A DNA stretch of 64,000 bases from Nitratireductor mangrovi. GTDB lineage: Bacteria; Pseudomonadota; Alphaproteobacteria; Rhizobiales; Rhizobiaceae. Shown here piece after piece: positions 63,379 to 64,000 of this stretch. Numbering within the stretch: position 1 is the first letter of the stretch; the number at the start of each line of letters is the position of its first letter. The notes under the pieces are model-generated. The model was not told the origin of the DNA. It saw nothing but the letters and a program-made list of their open reading frames with translations, and ran no database searches. A program made the position numbers and the translations under genes. Location of the stretch: assembly GCF_007922615.2 (NCBI RefSeq), contig NZ_CP042301.2, positions 1 to 64,000 on the forward strand, given 5' to 3'.

Positions 63379-64000
63379 ATGATCGAGGGTGCACTCCTGT
63401 CGGAAGCGATGGTGCGGCTGGCCGCCTTCGTCCTGATCTTCGGCACCATGGCGGCGTTCGAACTCTGGTCCCCGCGCCTCGAGCGCGCCGAGATGGCGGG
63501 AGCGCTCAAGGCGCGGCGCTGGTTTGCCAACCTGTCGATGGTGCTGCTTTCCTCGATCGTGCTGCGCATCCTGTTTCCCGCCGCGGCCGTCGGAACCGCC
63601 ATCTGGGCGGAGGGCGAAGGCTGGGGCCTGCTCAGGTGGCTGGATTTGCCGATCCTGCTTTCGGGAATAATCGCGTTCTTCCTGCTCGACTTCGCGGTGT
63701 GGCTCGAGCACGTCGCAAGCCACAAGATTCCGCTACTTTGGCGCATCCATCGCATGCATCACGCCGACAATGGCTTCGACGTCACCACCGGGCTGCGCTT
63801 CCACCCGCTGGAGATCGTTCTTTCGATGGTGTGGAAAGCGGCGATTGTGGTCGCGCTCGGCGCTCCTGTCCTCGCCGTGTTGATCTTCGAGATCGTGCTC
63901 AACGGGACGTCGATGTTCAACCACTCCAACGTGAAGCTGCCGCTGGGCCTGGATCGCCTCCTGCGGACGGTGCTGGTTACCCCGGACATGCACCGCGTCC
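63379..64000 (+). CDS. Sterol desaturase family protein (3' end outside window)
   Basis: A frame open from ATG 63379 (behind GAAAGG) through the end of the window, so 207 residues are visible. It has four helices (LAAFVLIFGTMAAFELWSP, FANLSMVLLSSIVLRILF, LPILLSGIIAFFLLDFAVW, AAIVVALGAPVLAVLIFEIV) and histidine clusters WLEHVASHKIPLLWRIHRMH, HHADNGFDVTTGLRFHPLE, MFNHSN and PDMHRV at the very end. Family length is about 270-300 residues, so some 70-90 residues are missing. It is a different subgroup from the one at 57997. Confidence 0.87.
   Translation, partial: MIEGALLSEAMVRLAAFVLIFGTMAAFELWSPRLERAEMAGALKARRWFANLSMVLLSSIVLRILFPAAAVGTAIWAEGEGWGLLRWLDLPILLSGIIAFFLLDFAVWLEHVASHKIPLLWRIHRMHHADNGFDVTTGLRFHPLEIVLSMVWKAAIVVALGAPVLAVLIFEIVLNGTSMFNHSNVKLPLGLDRLLRTVLVTPDMHRV

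Noticed and set aside
1..64000. CRISPR array, insertion sequence, rRNA operon or replication origin
   Set aside because: I looked for regularly spaced direct repeats, transposase motifs, rRNA stretches and DnaA-box clusters and found none.

Overview
The window looks like a chromosome segment of an alphaproteobacterium of the order Hyphomicrobiales (Rhizobiales), most like the Phyllobacteriaceae (Mesorhizobium and relatives). The evidence is high GC, two DUF1127 genes, a class I lysyl-tRNA synthetase, a PodJ-like polarity protein with Sel1 repeats, a TIGR02186/TauE pair, a RIME-like intergenic palindrome and the four-gene ligase-associated DNA-damage-response set. Genus is an inference; no rRNA or marker tree is possible from this window.

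The window has two unlike halves. Bases 1 to about 22,200 are accessory DNA: short operons separated by gene-poor stretches, with several decayed genes. It opens with the 3' end of a Tim44-like gene, then acs (acetyl-CoA synthetase), a translationally coupled dadA-dadX pair (D-alanine dehydrogenase and alanine racemase), an orphan HemD-like gene with a TTG start, and a minus-strand operon ptsN-like - unknown gene - nspC (carboxynorspermidine decarboxylase). That operon ends in a frameshifted, internally deleted carboxynorspermidine synthase, so the nspC partner is dead here. Next come a 24-residue membrane peptide, DUF1127, a TauE/SafE relic, two Rnk-like genes, a zinc-ribbon mini-protein coupled to an MscS channel, an aconitase relic carrying only the CTTC cluster motif, a truncated baeRF3-type gene coupled to an MFS transporter, a second MFS transporter and another DUF1127 gene. 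The half closes with a DUF3489 - DUF2924 - large serine recombinase module beside the 3' end of tRNA-Thr(CGU), a likely edge of an integrated element.

Bases 22,300 to 64,000 are densely packed backbone. In order: a form II coxSLM-type molybdenum hydroxylase operon ending in a strong hairpin; a DMT exporter; DUF1611 dgcN; a Tat-exported NagZ-like glucosaminidase; a MoaD-like plus BNR-propeller pair divergent from a MarR gene with a 20-bp operator-like palindrome; a DMT exporter with a nitronate monooxygenase; a one-TM hypothetical protein; the DNA ligase - MBL exonuclease operon, divergent from TPR-methyltransferase - Lhr helicase - PdeM phosphoesterase; DUF3429, TIGR02186 and TauE/SafE; and the 1221-residue PodJ-like gene.

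A MerR regulator then precedes a fatty-acid/branched-chain type catabolic operon: two acyl-CoA dehydrogenases, hotdog thioesterase, GST, thiolase, FadJ, GFA-family protein and a second thioesterase. The gap between merR and the operon carries a 36-bp inverted repeat, and the core of this repeat recurs upstream of the nitronate monooxygenase, suggesting one regulon. The window ends with a sterol-desaturase-family protein, a 2-hydroxychromene-2-carboxylate isomerase-like protein, an S24 HTH regulator, a secreted nuclease-like protein, lysK, a TerB protein and a second sterol-desaturase-family gene cut by the window end. No CRISPR array, rRNA or complete insertion sequence was seen.
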